Positions 5,771 through 6,117 of a DNA stretch of 6,117 nucleotides are shown here, piece after piece. The stretch lies in the NCBI GenBank assembly GCA_017853515.1, contig JAFMJK010000140.1, forward strand, positions 1 through 6,117, given 5' to 3'. Numbering within the stretch: position 1 is the stretch's first letter; every line of letters starts with the position of its first letter. The translations under genes and the position numbers were made by a program. Below the pieces are notes generated by a model. The model was not told the DNA's origin. It did not search any database and worked only from the letters and a program-made list of their open reading frames with translations. Origin of the DNA: Chthoniobacterales bacterium. GTDB taxonomy: Bacteria; Verrucomicrobiota; Verrucomicrobiia; Chthoniobacterales; JACTMZ01.

Positions 5771-6117
5771 TCAGCCCGGGATGTTTTTCAACATCTCGGC
5801 GTTGGTCGGGTATTTGCGGATGAAGTGGAGCAGGCGCTCGATCGCTTCGATCGGCTTGTGACCGGCGAGGCCGCGGCGGATGACGTTGATTTTGTGCAGC
5901 TGTTCTTCGGGCAGAAGCAGTTCCTCGCGGCGGGTGCCGGAGAGGAAGATGTCGACCGCGGGGTAGATGCGCTGGTCGCTGACCTTGCGGTCGAGAACGA
6001 GCTCCATGTTTCCCGTGCCTTTGAATTCTTGAAAGATGAGTTCGTCCATGCGGCTGCCGGTATCGATGAGCGCGGTGGCCATGATGGTGAGCGAACCGGC
6101 TTCCTCGGTGTTGCGGG
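5771..6117 (-). CDS. rho: Transcription termination factor Rho, C-terminal part (partial, runs off right edge)
   Basis: The last 114 residues of Rho, the hexameric RNA-dependent ATPase and helicase that ends transcription at Rho-dependent sites, are present; the RNA-binding and Walker A parts lie beyond the window. The order RNTEEAGSLTIMATALIDTG, then SRMDELIFQEFKGTGNMEL, then SGTRREELLLPEEQL is highly characteristic. The Arg of QRIYPA and the Arg of SGTRREEL correspond, from memory, to E. coli Arg353 and the arginine finger Arg366 that complete the neighbouring subunit's ATP site. The C-terminus, with RKYPTNAEMLKNIPG, takes the place of the KTKTN-type ending usual in the family and is complete, ending in TGA. 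The frame is open from the edge, so the upstream ATG at 6082 is internal and not a start. The gene converges on the methyltransferase across a 157-base spacer. Confidence 0.97.
   Translation of the reverse strand, partial: RNTEEAGSLTIMATALIDTGSRMDELIFQEFKGTGNMELVLDRKVSDQRIYPAVDIFLSGTRREELLLPEEQLHKINVIRRGLAGHKPIEAIERLLHFIRKYPTNAEMLKNIPG

Noticed and set aside
1..6117. CRISPR array, tRNA, rRNA, insertion sequence or attachment site
   Set aside because: No regularly spaced direct repeats, no tRNA cloverleaf, no rRNA-like sequence and no transposase or integrase frame were found on reading both strands.

Overview
The window is GC-rich, densely coded bacterial chromosome. It holds seven protein genes (two cut by the window ends), one gene remnant and one palindromic repeat. 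Three things point to a Gram-negative, double-membrane bacterium of the Planctomycetota-Verrucomicrobiota group, probably Verrucomicrobiota: an Mla/MCE lipid transporter whose permease carries a fused STAS domain, a DUF5069 protein, and a GC-rich dispersed-type palindrome with a TGTAGCGG end. Most start codons lack a clear Shine-Dalgarno sequence. The lineage is an inference from gene families and composition; there is no rRNA marker here.

Layout. Positions 1-49 (minus) hold the first codons of a membrane or exported protein that runs off the left edge. Positions 50-214 are non-coding and contain a REP-like inverted pair of repeats (122-192). From 4478 down to 215 the minus strand carries five tightly packed genes in the order DUF5069 protein, EamA/DMT transporter, mlaE (STAS-permease fusion), mlaF (ATPase), mlaD (MCE substrate-binding protein). 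Junctions are a 4-bp GTGA overlap, a 42-bp gap, a 1-bp gap and a 4-bp gap, so they probably form one operon, or two adjoining units split at the 42-bp gap. Diverging from it on the plus strand (4552-5613) is a TrmA/RlmD-type RNA m5U methyltransferase with an Fe-S cluster motif. A 157-bp convergent spacer (5614-5770) contains a short remnant of a PIN-domain toxin. The right end (5771-6117, minus) is the C-terminus of transcription terminator Rho.

How the genes work together. MlaE, MlaF and MlaD make an inner-membrane ABC complex that moves phospholipids between the inner and outer membranes. The STAS domain fused to MlaE would do the job of the separate MlaB subunit. No MlaA or MlaC is present, and MlaD has a long helical C-terminal extension that may bridge part of the periplasm. 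Why a DUF5069 protein and a drug/metabolite-type exporter precede them is unknown. The methyltransferase and Rho are housekeeping genes for RNA modification and transcription termination. I see no clear new defence or mobile system; the window is mostly ordinary core genome, with a few local oddities listed as findings.
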